From contig JADKAJ010000006.1 in assembly GCA_016719165.1 (NCBI GenBank), forward strand, positions 67,903 to 131,902: a stretch of 64,000 nt of DNA, in the 5' to 3' direction. The DNA comes from Chitinophagaceae bacterium (lineage in GTDB: Bacteria; Bacteroidota; Bacteroidia; Chitinophagales; Chitinophagaceae). Positions 16,930 through 25,781 of this stretch are shown piece after piece. The notes under the pieces are model-generated. The model did not search any database and was not told where the DNA came from. It saw only the letters and a program-made list of their open reading frames with translations. A program made the position numbers and the translations under genes. Each line of letters begins with the position of its first letter. Positions within the stretch are counted from its first letter, which is position 1.

Positions 16930-18246
16930 TTATAATTTCTCCAGCATCTCTACCACTTTTTCTCTTTTGAGGATGACATACCCGATGCGGTCGTTGCTGA
17001 TACCTTCTTTCAGCTGGTAACTGAATTTCAGCTGGTCATCATTTACATCGGTTTCAAAATAACGGAAGGATATGTTGGGATAATTCTTCAGTTCCTCTCC
17101 AATTTCATAGAGGTGAGTGGAAAGGATGAACAGCGAATTTTTTATTTTAATAAGCCCTTTTATAACTGTCAGCGAGCATTTCATCGCATCCTGCACATTG
17201 GTGCCTTTGAATAACTCATCAATAAGTACCAGCCATTTCCTGCCATCATTTATTTTTTCAATCGTATTCTTGATCCGCTGTACTTCGTTGAAAAAATAGC
17301 TTTCCCCTTTGGCAATATTATCAACGACATTAATATTGCTCAGTAAACCGTCAAACAAGGTCAGTTTCATTTTTAGTGCCGGCACACCCATGCCGATATG
17401 TGCCAGGAAAACAGCCGAACCCACCGATTTTATCAAAGTGCTTTTACCCGCCATATTCGCCCCAGTCAGAAAAAGAAAATTCTGCTCCGGGTTCATCTGC
17501 AGGTCATACGCCACCGGCTGTGGCAACAGAATATGGTACAAACCTTTTGCATCCACCAGCGGTGTTTCCTGCTCTACAAATTCCGGAAAACTGAGGTTAT
17601 AAGTTTTTACTGCCACTGCCATCGAGTACCAGGCATCCAGCCGGCTGTAAATGTCAATCAGTTCAAGTGTATTTGTTTTATACCGGCCACGCAGATGATA
17701 ACCGAAGTACAGGTTTTGCCGGGCACTAAACTTTTGCCCTGCTTCTGTCTCGGATAATTTTTGCAGGGGTGTTTCTTTCAACATTCCGATAATACGGTCT
17801 ATATACAGCTGGATATTGGCAGGCAGCTCCATATTTTCCAGCAGTTCTGCAATTTTCCTGATGCCCCGGAAAAAATCAGCGAAATGGGGAACCGAATATT
17901 TGACCATAGAATAGTCACTATTGTGCAACCATTGGTACAATAGATTATTGAAAGAAGCGGGAGCTTCACTGATCGGATCCAGCTGGTAGTCGAGGAACTT
18001 ATCCATCACCAGCACGGTGCCATTGCTGACATCAACGGGCCAGTCCTTTACATGCTCCATGAAAGTGCGGATCACTTTTTGCGTGCCGATAATTTTTTTC
18101 AGGTCATTATGCGGCTCACTGAAAAATTTACGCAACCATTCACGGCCACCTACTGTTCTTGTGAAATTGAGCTTATGAAAAATAGAAAACTCTTCTTCCT
18201 GGTGGAAGATGGAGATATCATTGAACGATGTGTTGTCTATCTGCAT
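16930..18246 (-). CDS. MutS-family ATPase lacking the mismatch-recognition domain
   Basis: ATG 18246 (MQIDNTSFNDISIFHQ) is preferred to the open-frame start at 18285. 438 residues. The N-terminal half corresponds to the MutS core/lever region, and the C-terminal half is the MutS V ATPase with Walker A TGANMAGKSTLIK, the ABC-like SYFFNEV segment, Walker B WLVLIDELFKGTN and STHLYE. Domain I (the Phe-x-Glu mismatch reader) is missing. Such short MutS homologues are frequent in Bacteroidota, with unproven roles, perhaps in recombination or stress. Upstream on the same strand lie the four-helix-bundle gene and pyrC. Confidence 0.85.
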   Translation of the reverse strand: MQIDNTSFNDISIFHQEEEFSIFHKLNFTRTVGGREWLRKFFSEPHNDLKKIIGTQKVIRTFMEHVKDWPVDVSNGTVLVMDKFLDYQLDPISEAPASFNNLLYQWLHNSDYSMVKYSVPHFADFFRGIRKIAELLENMELPANIQLYIDRIIGMLKETPLQKLSETEAGQKFSARQNLYFGYHLRGRYKTNTLELIDIYSRLDAWYSMAVAVKTYNLSFPEFVEQETPLVDAKGLYHILLPQPVAYDLQMNPEQNFLFLTGANMAGKSTLIKSVGSAVFLAHIGMGVPALKMKLTLFDGLLSNINVVDNIAKGESYFFNEVQRIKNTIEKINDGRKWLVLIDELFKGTNVQDAMKCSLTVIKGLIKIKNSLFILSTHLYEIGEELKNYPNISFRYFETDVNDDQLKFSYQLKEGISNDRIGYVILKREKVVEMLEKL

Positions 18247-18296
18247 ACGCCTGCTAAATTCCAAAATACAAGAAACAAGTTCCAAATAAATGGGGC

Positions 18297-18665
18297 CTAC
18301 TCATTCTCACTTCTTTTTTTTAATATCGAAGTAAAAATTAAAACAAATTCCCTGGCTTCCTGCTTTAATGACTGTCTTTCAGTTTCAATTTCTTTAGTGT
18401 CACCCGTTATTACAAGTCTTAGCCAATAGGCAGATTCTTTGGCCTCCCGGCGGCAAGTCTTTATTTTCATTTTGAAATCTTTGTCTCCAATGCTTTCATT
18501 TGCTTCTATATAGTTAGCACCAGGGGAACTTCCTGCTCTTATCAATTGCGGTATATATTCATTATTTGCAGGGTTCCTGGGTAGGGTTAAACAAAAATCT
18601 CTCACTCTCTCCGCAAACTTTGCAGTTCTTTCTTCCAGATCATATATTTTTTTAATTTCCTGCAT
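18297..18665 (-). CDS. Four-helix-bundle protein (S23/IVP-like)
   Basis: ATG 18665 (MQEIKKIYDLEERTAKF) is the natural start; the open frame to 18746 overlaps pyrC and lacks a good start. The 122-residue product is all-helical, with the family motifs FAERVRDFCLTLPRN, LIRAGSSPGANYIEANES and CRREAKESAYWLRLV. It belongs to the family first found encoded in 23S rRNA intervening sequences and now common as free-standing genes or diversity-generating-element accessory proteins. No rRNA or reverse transcriptase is nearby. Confidence 0.88.
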   Translation of the reverse strand: MQEIKKIYDLEERTAKFAERVRDFCLTLPRNPANNEYIPQLIRAGSSPGANYIEANESIGDKDFKMKIKTCRREAKESAYWLRLVITGDTKEIETERQSLKQEAREFVLIFTSILKKRSENE

Positions 18666-18729
18666 ATAATAGACGTAGCAATAAGGGTAGAGTCTTGCTG
18701 TTTGGTTTTTGTTTCTTGAGTTTTGGTTC

Positions 18730-20079
18730 TTATATGTTCCTGTCAAATGCCAGCCTTAGCCCCATTTGAGATTCATCCCACACCCCGTTTCCATATACCA
18801 AATGACCATTTATAAATGTATGGGTGACGGTGGCAGGAAATTCAAATCCATCTAATGGGCTCCAGCCGCATTTATATAAAATATTTTCTTTTGTTACGGT
18901 CATTCCATGTTTCATATCCACGATCACCAGGTCGGCATGATAACCTTCCCGGATATAGCCTCTTTCTTTTACCTGGAAACAATCAGCGACGGCATGACTC
19001 ATTTTCTCAGCTATCTTTTCTAATGATATCCTTCCCTGTTTGTAATAATGCAACATAAGCAATAAAGAATGTTGTACCAATGGCAAACCGGCATGTGCTT
19101 TTTCATATGGTTCATTTTTTTCCTCCCGGGTGTGCGGTGCATGGTCAGTGGCGATCACATCCAGCCTGTCGTCCAGTAAGGCTTTCCATAAGGCTTCTTT
19201 ATTATGCGGCGCTTTAATGGCCGGGTTGCATTTTACCTGGTTGCCCAGCCTTGCATAATCATCACTGGTAAAATGCAGGTGGTGAACACATACTTCAGTG
19301 GTGATACGTTTGTCCTTCAGCGGGAACATATTGGTGAACAGCTGCAGTTCTTTTTCCGTACTGATATGTAGTATATGCAACCGGGTGCCGTATTTCTTGG
19401 CAATCTGAATGGCATACAAAGAAGATTCATAGCAGGCTTCTTCATCCCTGATTACAGGATGATCGGCCGGAACCAATATTCTTCCTGTTGATTTTAATTG
19501 TTCCAGATTTCTTTTGATGATGCTTTCATCTTCGCAATGCGTGGCGATCAGTATTTCGCTTTCCCGGAAAACCCTGTCAAGGGTATTGGGATTATCTACC
19601 AGCATATTCCCGGTGCTGGCACCCATGAATATCTTGATGCCGCAGATATCATTTTTCTTTTTATTCGTCTTCAGCACTTCTTCCGCATTATCATTGGAAG
19701 TGCCCATGTAGAATGAATAGTTGGCGAGGGAGGTTTTTGAAGCAACCTGGTATTTATCTTCCAGCAATTCCTGGGTAAGTGCATTGGGAATGGTATTGGG
19801 CATTTCCATAAAACTGGTGACCCCGCCGGCTACCGCTGCTTTGGCTTCCGTGGCAATGGTTGCCTTATGTGTCAGTCCCGGCTCCCGGAAATGAACCTGG
19901 TCATCAATGCAACCGGGCAATAAATATTTTTCTTCACCATTTATTTCAATGACAGCTGTATTTGTCTTCGTTATCTGTGGTGCTATTTTTTCAATCCTGC
20001 CATTTGTTATCAGAACATCTGTTGTTTTTATACTGCCTTCATTGACAACCTGTATATTCTTAATCAGGTAATTTTGCAT
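18730..20079 (-). CDS. pyrC: Dihydroorotase
   Basis: 449 residues of the amidohydrolase type I dihydroorotase family; it interconverts carbamoyl-aspartate and dihydroorotate. It has the metal/substrate motifs LPGCIDDQVHFREPGLTHKA, EMPNT, ATHCEDE, HILHISTEKEL and ATDHAPHTREEK. The usual HxH pair after strand 1 reads Q-V-H, so the first metal ligand is Gln. The rest of the site is intact. I believe this variant is shared with other Bacteroidota orthologues, but that needs an alignment. It heads a minus-strand run with the four-helix-bundle and MutS-like genes. Confidence 0.92.
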   Translation of the reverse strand: MQNYLIKNIQVVNEGSIKTTDVLITNGRIEKIAPQITKTNTAVIEINGEEKYLLPGCIDDQVHFREPGLTHKATIATEAKAAVAGGVTSFMEMPNTIPNALTQELLEDKYQVASKTSLANYSFYMGTSNDNAEEVLKTNKKKNDICGIKIFMGASTGNMLVDNPNTLDRVFRESEILIATHCEDESIIKRNLEQLKSTGRILVPADHPVIRDEEACYESSLYAIQIAKKYGTRLHILHISTEKELQLFTNMFPLKDKRITTEVCVHHLHFTSDDYARLGNQVKCNPAIKAPHNKEALWKALLDDRLDVIATDHAPHTREEKNEPYEKAHAGLPLVQHSLLLMLHYYKQGRISLEKIAEKMSHAVADCFQVKERGYIREGYHADLVIVDMKHGMTVTKENILYKCGWSPLDGFEFPATVTHTFINGHLVYGNGVWDESQMGLRLAFDRNI

Positions 20080-20116
20080 ATCTTGTCCGTTGAATTATTA
20101 GCCAAAGCCAAATCTT

Positions 20117-21799
20117 ATGCAATTTAAACAAAGCCTGGTAAGACTTGCATTTATCCTGTTACCCGTTTCGGTTTTTTCACAAACTACTTATCTGCCGCAG
20201 GGAGATAAAGCCAATATACTGATGGAGCGGCTGGAGATAAAGAACCGCACCGATTCCTTCTTTAATTTTTCCAAAACAAAGCCATTCAGCCGCAAGCATA
20301 CGGTGAATGCAGTGACGCATTACCTGCAGCAAAACGGAAAAGCCCTTTCCAAAGTGGATGCATACAATATCCAACGGGTATTGATGAATAACCTGGAATA
20401 CCTGCCAGAAGCGGACCGGTTACAATATGCCTCGAAGAAACCAATCCTGAAAAATTTCTATACTTCACCGGCCAATCTGTATGAAGTGCATGTAAAAGAT
20501 TTTGATCTTGTCATCAACCCGGTGATACAGGTAACAGTGTCAAAAGAAAAAGATAATGATGAAACACTGTACCAGAATACACGAGGATTGAACCTCCGCG
20601 GACGTATCGCCAATAAGATCGGCTTCTATGCCTACATCACCGATAACCAGGAGAAAAATCCTTTTTATGTACGGGATTTTGTCAATGCGAGAAGAGCGGT
20701 GCCCGGTGCCGGTTTTTATAAGGACTTCAAAGGGACCGGCTATGATTATTTCGATGCAAGAGGTTATTTCACTTTTAATGTAACAAAGTACATTGATGTT
20801 ACATTCGGGTACGACCGCAACTTTATCGGCAATGGTCACCGCAGCATGTTCCTGAGTGATTTTGGCAACAGTAATTTATTCCTGAAACTGAATACCCGTA
20901 TCTGGAAATTCAATTACCAGAACCTGTTCATGGAACTGCACAATGCAGATAACAGGATAGGGGATAAACTTATCGGCAAGAAATATGCAGCCATGCACCA
21001 CCTGGATGTGAATGTGACAAAGTGGTTGAATATCGGTTTGTTTGAAGGAGTGATCTTTGGCCGTAAAGACCGTTTTGATTTTGGTTATCTCAATCCCATT
21101 ATCTTCTATCGTTCCATTGAACAGCAGAACGGAAGTTTTGATAACTCTGTAGCGGGACTGGATGCAAAAGCCAATATTGGAAAGGGCATACAACTCTACG
21201 GGCAATTAAGCCTGGATGAATTTTTACTCTCTGAAATAAAGAACAACCGCGGCTGGTGGGCCAACAAATGGGGCATACAGCTGGGAGCCAAATATATTGA
21301 TGCTTTTGGTATAGCAAACCTTGACCTGCAGCTGGAGCATAACCGGGTTCGTCCATTCACTTATTCTCACCGTGATTCGGTGGCCAATTATACGCACTAT
21401 AACCAGCCACTGGCACATCCGCTGATGGCTAACTTCAGTGAGTTTATCGGCATGGCCCGTTACCAGCCGGCGCCTAAATGGCTGGCTGTTGGTAAGCTGA
21501 TCTATTACACACAGGGCAGGGACAGCAGCAACCAGAGTTATGGCAGCAATATTTTTTATCCCAATGTGCCGCCGTTCCGCCAGGGCGATTTTGGGTATGA
21601 TATCGGCAGTGGCTGGAAGACGAATGTATTCCTGGCGTCTTTCCTGTTGTCGTACGAATGGCGGGAAAATCTATTCCTAGAACTGAATGCGGTGGTTCGT
21701 AAGCAAGAAACGAAAACGGCTCCGCTCATTTCCAATAATACTTCTGTAATCAGTTTTGGTGTTCGCTGGAATATGCATCGCAGGGAGTTTGACTTTTGA
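20117..21799 (+). CDS. Outer-membrane beta-barrel protein, probably capsule-assembly Wzi family
   Basis: 560 residues with a signal peptide (MQFKQSLVRLAFILLPVSVFSQ), a helical N-terminal segment (LEIKNRTDSFFNF to NNLEYLP) and then alternating barrel strands, e.g. RGLNLRGRIANKIGFYAYIT, KYIDVTFGYDRNFIGNGHRS and LNPIIFYRSIEQQ. The FGYDRNFIGNGxRS pattern and overall length fit the Wzi-like capsule assembly family of Bacteroidota, though the assignment is by pattern only. It diverges from pyrC across 37 bp. No capsule operon is nearby. Confidence 0.65.
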   Translation: MQFKQSLVRLAFILLPVSVFSQTTYLPQGDKANILMERLEIKNRTDSFFNFSKTKPFSRKHTVNAVTHYLQQNGKALSKVDAYNIQRVLMNNLEYLPEADRLQYASKKPILKNFYTSPANLYEVHVKDFDLVINPVIQVTVSKEKDNDETLYQNTRGLNLRGRIANKIGFYAYITDNQEKNPFYVRDFVNARRAVPGAGFYKDFKGTGYDYFDARGYFTFNVTKYIDVTFGYDRNFIGNGHRSMFLSDFGNSNLFLKLNTRIWKFNYQNLFMELHNADNRIGDKLIGKKYAAMHHLDVNVTKWLNIGLFEGVIFGRKDRFDFGYLNPIIFYRSIEQQNGSFDNSVAGLDAKANIGKGIQLYGQLSLDEFLLSEIKNNRGWWANKWGIQLGAKYIDAFGIANLDLQLEHNRVRPFTYSHRDSVANYTHYNQPLAHPLMANFSEFIGMARYQPAPKWLAVGKLIYYTQGRDSSNQSYGSNIFYPNVPPFRQGDFGYDIGSGWKTNVFLASFLLSYEWRENLFLELNAVVRKQETKTAPLISNNTSVISFGVRWNMHRREFDF

Positions 21800-22065
21800 T
21801 AAGACCTGTAAATAATTATATGCCGCAGCCGGAGCTTTTGTCCCGATTTGGTTAGGGCATGAGCCACAAAATGCGGACAGGCATAAATAAGAGTTTAGAA
21901 TTATTATAAGCATAAAGCAGTTTTTATAATGTGTGTAATAAGCTGTTGACATAAAATCTATGTCTTCGTCCGGTACATACAAACTATAATAACGATGATA
22001 GAAAAGGTTAGCCGGAGAGCTGGGATATGGAACCTATATTATTTTCTTTCTCTATTCATTGCAGG
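21800..22065. other. Intergenic region, nothing recognised
   Basis: Between the Wzi-like gene and the convergent Xre regulator. I see no gene, RNA or clear terminator. Confidence 0.5.
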
Positions 22066-22281
22066 TTAGCTTTCTTGTTCCTCAGCATATTCAAGAATAT
22101 CCGCCGGCTGGCATTTCAGCACTTTGCAGATCGTTTCTAATGTACTGAACCGGATTGCTTTTGCTTTTCCTGTTTTTAAGATGGAAAGATTAGATATGGT
22201 TAAGCCAACCTTTTCTGAAAGCTCATTGAGCGACATTTTGCGCTTTGCCATCATTACGTCTAAGTTTACTATTATGGGCAT
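22066..22281 (-). CDS. Xre-family HTH regulator (YozG-like)
   Basis: 71 residues forming a single Cro/CI helix-turn-helix: MSLNELSEKVGLTISNLSILKTGKAKAIRF, then TLETICKVLKCQPADILEY. It follows the DUF2975 gene after 3 bp, the standard arrangement of this two-gene module. The module is often found near cell-differentiation or stress genes. It probably controls its own operon through the inverted repeat at 22867-22899. Confidence 0.92.
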   Translation of the reverse strand: MPIIVNLDVMMAKRKMSLNELSEKVGLTISNLSILKTGKAKAIRFSTLETICKVLKCQPADILEYAEEQES

Positions 22282-22284
22282 GGT

Positions 22285-22836
22285 TTATACAGTTAAATCG
22301 CTTTCTGTTTGTAATTCGATTCCCTTTTTAAACACCTGGCCTATCACCATAAGCACTACAGCCATAAAGAGCCATACATCGCCGCCGCCAATACCCAGGT
22401 AATGTATATCGGGCATCTGAACACCCTGTTCTTCTATCCAGGCCGCATACCGTGTACCCCATAAGGAAAAGAGGCCGGCACCAAGGCAGAGATAAGCAAT
22501 GTTGAACACCATTTTTAATATCACCGGGTGGAATGGACTGGGAATGTTGAATTTTTTCCCATAAAAAAGTTTTATGATCAGGTAAAAGATCAACGCCTTC
22601 ATTACCGTTGCAATAGACATTAATGTCGTTTGGGCTATGAAATGGCCTTTGTCATGGGCATACAAGGCTGAAAGGTCAGTGCCATTCCAGAAATGGGTAG
22701 CCACTGTCGGTTTGTACAACGCATAAACCGAATTGAAAATGATACCCCCCGCTTCAATACATACCCCCACAAAAATTATCCAGGACAGTATATTCAGGAA
22801 CAGTAAAATCTGTTTGGTAGTAATTCTGATTTCCAT
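22285..22836 (-). CDS. DUF2975 membrane protein
   Basis: 183 residues with four predicted TM helices (about 10-35, 60-90, 110-130, 145-170), matching DUF2975. It is co-directional with and 3 bp from the Xre gene, and is thought to act as a membrane partner of that regulator. The biochemical role is unknown. Confidence 0.85.
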   Translation of the reverse strand: MEIRITTKQILLFLNILSWIIFVGVCIEAGGIIFNSVYALYKPTVATHFWNGTDLSALYAHDKGHFIAQTTLMSIATVMKALIFYLIIKLFYGKKFNIPSPFHPVILKMVFNIAYLCLGAGLFSLWGTRYAAWIEEQGVQMPDIHYLGIGGGDVWLFMAVVLMVIGQVFKKGIELQTESDLTV

Positions 22837-23149
22837 TGTGTTTGTTTTTTATTACAGGGCAAAACTATAAATATTTATTGAAAAACAATAAATATTTATG
22901 AAAAATGAGAAAATATTTTTGTTTTATTGATTATCCTCCCGTAGTCAGAAAACTAAAAACCTGGGACTGAAATAGTTAGAATCGGTAAGTATTGCGGACT
23001 TATTTTGGAAAGGATTATCCAAAAATTGAGTGGGGTAGGGCAGCAACGATAAAGGCAATACGCAGGTTGGGCACCGCCGTTATCCGATGTTAACAGGAAT
23101 ATATTCCCGGATTTTCGCTGGCCTGTATTGCAAATAAGAATAATGCTGT
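22837..23149. other. 313-bp gap
   Basis: Besides the inverted repeat at 22867-22899 I see no gene or RNA. It should hold the promoter of the DUF2975 operon and the 3' end of the CsgG-like transcript. Confidence 0.5.
22867..22899. promoter_or_regulatory. Perfect 14-bp inverted repeat upstream of the DUF2975-Xre operon
   Basis: ATAAATATTTATTG (22867-22880) and CAATAAATATTTAT (22886-22899) are exact reverse complements with a 5-base spacer, about 30 bp ahead of the DUF2975 start. The arrangement suggests an operator for the small Xre protein. Confidence 0.6.
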
Positions 23150-24280
23150 TTATTTCGTTTTCGGTCTTACCAGCCGCAGGTGCCAGGTAATTTTTGTTTT
23201 TCCGTCCGGCGTCGTCTTTGATCCTGCTAAGGAATCCCGGTTTTTTGCATCCGTTTTTCCGGTAACATCAAAACTTGATGCATCCAATTTTTGTTCGGGC
23301 ATACTTTGGGCCTCTTTGGTAGGAGGATTTTCCGGGTTACAGCCTGATTCGGACCTGTTTGTTTCGATTTTGCTTAAAAGAGTTCCGCCGGGTGTGATTA
23401 CAACGATTTTGTAGTTGCCCTCATTATCAAGCGAAATAGAGACAGGAAGATTGTCTGCTCCTCCGCCTATTTGCGTTATCGTTTCGGAATAGGTTGAGTT
23501 GTAGCCTTTCCAGGAAGGATTCTGACCTTTCAAACGGCAATAAATTTCGCCAACTGTTTCCTGTTTCTTTTCAGTAATGATCTTCGATCTCATCCAGACT
23601 CTTGCTATCGTTTTACCGGCGGAAATATCGCTACCCGGTTTAGGTGGTAATAGTGTGGCCACAATGCTGTTTTGGGCCGAGTACATTTCGGATTTGGTTC
23701 GTTTGGTATTCCTCGTGCTGGCATGCATCGCCCCGGCATCGTTGGTTATTTTTGTTTCATTCGAGGAATACTCATACTTGACTACTCCCAACCAATGCGG
23801 TTTGCAGTTATCGGGCAGGCTGGAGCCCAGCTGCCTGACGATATTATCGGCAATTTGTTTAGCATCAGTTCCTGTTTGCCGGGCAATTGTTTTTGCCGTT
23901 TGCGGATCCATCACAAAAACCGTGTAAGAGGTGCTTCCGCCGGATACAGGCGTTGCCGAAACACTCATTACATAACTGGCTCCCATCAGGTTTCCGATAT
24001 CTGTTAATACCTGCTGCGGATCACCGCCTTCCAATATATTCTTTTCCCGTTCACTCTCCAGGACATTACGGATATCCTGGTCGTCCATCAGGTCTGTACA
24101 GGGTTTTTCCCGGTTCAATGCGGATGCTATTTCCTTCCGGAGATTCGATGTCGCATTTTCTCCGCCATTTGCCGGACTGGTGTTATCATGTATTACGATG
24201 GAAGACCCTTTTTGTGCCAGTGCAATCTGTGAAAAAAAAGCCAGCACCAGTATAAGTAGTGTTTTAAAAAATGCTTTCAT
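23150..24280 (-). CDS. Secreted protein with CsgG/FlgO-like N-terminal domain
   Basis: ATG 24280 (MKAFFKTLLILVLAFFSQIALAQ) starts a signal peptide and is preceded by a perfect AAGGAGG eight bases upstream. 376 residues. Residues 25-150 (LRKEIASALNREKPCTDLMD, DIRNVLESERE, IGNLMGASYVMSVSATPV) have the layout of the CsgG/FlgO-like periplasmic domain that dimerises or oligomerises in envelope proteins. The rest (two conserved-looking Cys, Gly/Thr-rich) matches nothing I know. Ends K-T-K. It is isolated between the Xre operon and the nuclease cluster; the role is unknown. Confidence 0.55.
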   Translation of the reverse strand: MKAFFKTLLILVLAFFSQIALAQKGSSIVIHDNTSPANGGENATSNLRKEIASALNREKPCTDLMDDQDIRNVLESEREKNILEGGDPQQVLTDIGNLMGASYVMSVSATPVSGGSTSYTVFVMDPQTAKTIARQTGTDAKQIADNIVRQLGSSLPDNCKPHWLGVVKYEYSSNETKITNDAGAMHASTRNTKRTKSEMYSAQNSIVATLLPPKPGSDISAGKTIARVWMRSKIITEKKQETVGEIYCRLKGQNPSWKGYNSTYSETITQIGGGADNLPVSISLDNEGNYKIVVITPGGTLLSKIETNRSESGCNPENPPTKEAQSMPEQKLDASSFDVTGKTDAKNRDSLAGSKTTPDGKTKITWHLRLVRPKTK

Positions 24281-24309
24281 TGTTTTACCCTCCTTAGATT
24301 TTAAGGAGG
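24281..24309 (-). promoter_or_regulatory. Hairpin enclosing the Shine-Dalgarno of the CsgG-like gene
   Basis: On the transcript, CCTCCTTA (24309-24302) can pair with TAAGGAGG (24296-24289) across a 5-base loop. The second arm contains the AAGGAGG ribosome site eight bases before ATG 24280. In a phylum where Shine-Dalgarno sites are rare, an 8-bp stem that hides one suggests translational control. Confidence 0.6.
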
Positions 24310-24594
24310 TGAAACAATACACCTGGAATGGTTGTAGTTGGCAAACTTCAAGCTGAAAATGTTTTCAGCTTATTTGCAATGTTAAAGTTCGGTATTTCTG
24401 CTGATATCATAAAGAGACCGATTGGCCGCTTAATGATCAATTATAAAAGATTGCTGAAACTTTATGCTGTATGGCCATTGCGCAAAACCCTTAGTAAAAA
24501 ACAACAGCTTGTATCAGCCAAATTTTTGTTCAGCTAAACCTTAAAAGAAGTTAGCTTTTTGTTTGGTTTTTTAAACAGTTTATGTTGTGTGCAA
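24310..24594. other. Intergenic, no supported gene
   Basis: A 69-codon frame on the plus strand (24328-24537) has no recognisable content and is not called. A weak AGCTAA/TTAGCT stem followed by T (24532-24561) lies just behind it. Confidence 0.4.
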
Positions 24595-25311
24595 TTACTT
24601 AACCTCGATAATTTCTCTTGCCTTTGTTCTAAATAAAAATACTTTGTCGAAAAGACTTTCTACTGGAGAATCAATTTCGACTTCACTAAATGAACCCGAG
24701 TAGTAATTTCCCTCCCTTATTACGAGCCACTGCTCGTCGCAAATCCTGTAAGAAGAAAGTTTACTCTCTTTACTTGTAAGTGCTATTTTCAAATGACTTA
24801 TTGTTAAGGGAGCGACCGTACCTCCTTCAGGTCTTGAGTCGATGGATTCTTCCATGCCATCAGATCGATAAATATGAATATCTTCTATTTCGCTCGGTAA
24901 GCTGTCATAATAATTCTCGAGCTCCAAATACTCATGGTCTTGTAAATTAGCCATTGCAGGCACACATATTACTTCCAATTCTTTGAGAACTTTCTTCTTT
25001 TTTGACTTTTTTATGGGTAGATCTTTATTGAAATGAATTCCAATTGAAAAAGTAAAAGTAACATGAGGTTGAATTAAAGCAATCAAGTCTTCAGTAAATT
25101 GGCTACCATCAGATGATGCTTGTTTCAGTTTCGAAATTCCCAAGTGAGAATCCTGGAAAATTTCAGTCAATTCTATGCCAATTTCCCTTCCTTCAAGACT
25201 AACTATGAAGTCAGGAGCTTCCTGTTCATTTATTATTGAGATTCTCCCCTTTTTATAGCTTTCTATAAAAAGATTCATTACCCACCTTTCTCTTTGTTTT
25301 TTTTTGCTCAT
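24595..25311 (-). CDS. Hypothetical protein, possible PD-(D/E)XK-like fold
   Basis: ATG 25311 (MSKKKQRERWVMNLFIESYK) is chosen because upstream codons fall in the inverted repeat at 25334-25444. 238 residues and AT-rich. Near residue 30 NEQEAPDFIVSLEGREIGIELTE places an Asp and Glu pair in a beta-hairpin context reminiscent of the restriction-endonuclease fold, but no clear Lys follows. I do not recognise the family. Together with the two downstream-strand neighbours (HNH and PD-D/E-XK-like) it makes a nuclease-like cluster. Confidence 0.5.
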   Translation of the reverse strand: MSKKKQRERWVMNLFIESYKKGRISIINEQEAPDFIVSLEGREIGIELTEIFQDSHLGISKLKQASSDGSQFTEDLIALIQPHVTFTFSIGIHFNKDLPIKKSKKKKVLKELEVICVPAMANLQDHEYLELENYYDSLPSEIEDIHIYRSDGMEESIDSRPEGGTVAPLTISHLKIALTSKESKLSSYRICDEQWLVIREGNYYSGSFSEVEIDSPVESLFDKVFLFRTKAREIIEVK

Positions 25312-25333
25312 TGAAAATTGCGGCCAACGATTT

Positions 25334-25444
25334 CGGGCTTTGCGTTGGTGGGCTTTTGAAACCGAAAACTGTCTGCCAGAACCAAAGTTTGTTAATTGCT
25401 CAATTGCTTCTATTCGCACTGTCCGCCCACTAACGCAAAACCCG
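25334..25444. repeat. 20-bp imperfect inverted repeat, attC-like in shape
   Basis: CGGGCTTTGCGTTGGTGGGC (25334-25353) and GCCCACTAACGCAAAACCCG (25425-25444) pair at 18 of 20 positions around a 71-base loop. It lies between the hypothetical gene and the HNH gene, with TTATGCG just outside (25447-25453). A matching GCCGCATAAC is at the other end of the HNH/nuclease pair (26282-26291). Integron attC sites look like this, but consensus core sites are not clear. Confidence 0.45.
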
Positions 25445-25460
25445 TTTTATGCGATCGGCT

Positions 25461-25772
25461 TTAATGTCTGTTTAAATATATTTTTACTACTGTCGCAACA
25501 TTGTCCTTTGTAATTCCTTTTGTCGAACAATATTTTCCATTTAGCCAGTCGCTCAAATTTTTTGTCCCTTTACTAGCATTGCATGATCCACAGCAAAGCG
25601 CAATGTTGTCTGGTCCGTTAATTCTAATATCGTTAATAATATGTTCCCAAGTCGGTCTTGTCTTGTGAGTAAGAACGGAATTAGTAAATGAAAATCCGCA
25701 GTAAACACATTTCGTATCTCTTTCCTTAACAAGTTCTTCAACGTTTTTCGGTATGCCCCAACGATTTGCCAT
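25461..25772 (-). CDS. HNH endonuclease
   Basis: 103 residues of a single HNH domain: zinc-binding CVYCG (about 22-26) and CGSCNASKG (about 62-70), and the catalytic WEHIIND (about 43-49, His in place). Small HNH proteins cut DNA in phage packaging, restriction or homing. It lies 9 bp downstream of the nuclease-like gene on the same strand, so they likely form one operon, perhaps a defence module. The substrate is unknown. Confidence 0.88.
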   Translation of the reverse strand: MANRWGIPKNVEELVKERDTKCVYCGFSFTNSVLTHKTRPTWEHIINDIRINGPDNIALCCGSCNASKGTKNLSDWLNGKYCSTKGITKDNVATVVKIYLNRH

Positions 25773-25781
25773 TTAGCCTTT

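Noticed and set aside
18297..18665. Four-helix-bundle gene as part of a diversity-generating retroelement
   Set aside because: No reverse transcriptase, template repeat or variable target is nearby.
18730..20079. Dihydroorotase with Gln at the first metal ligand as a defective gene
   Set aside because: All other motifs are intact, and I recall the same variant in other Bacteroidota; it is probably a lineage feature rather than a defect.
24328..24537. 69-codon plus-strand frame
   Set aside because: No recognisable domain, weak start context, and flanked by intergenic structure; not enough support for a gene.
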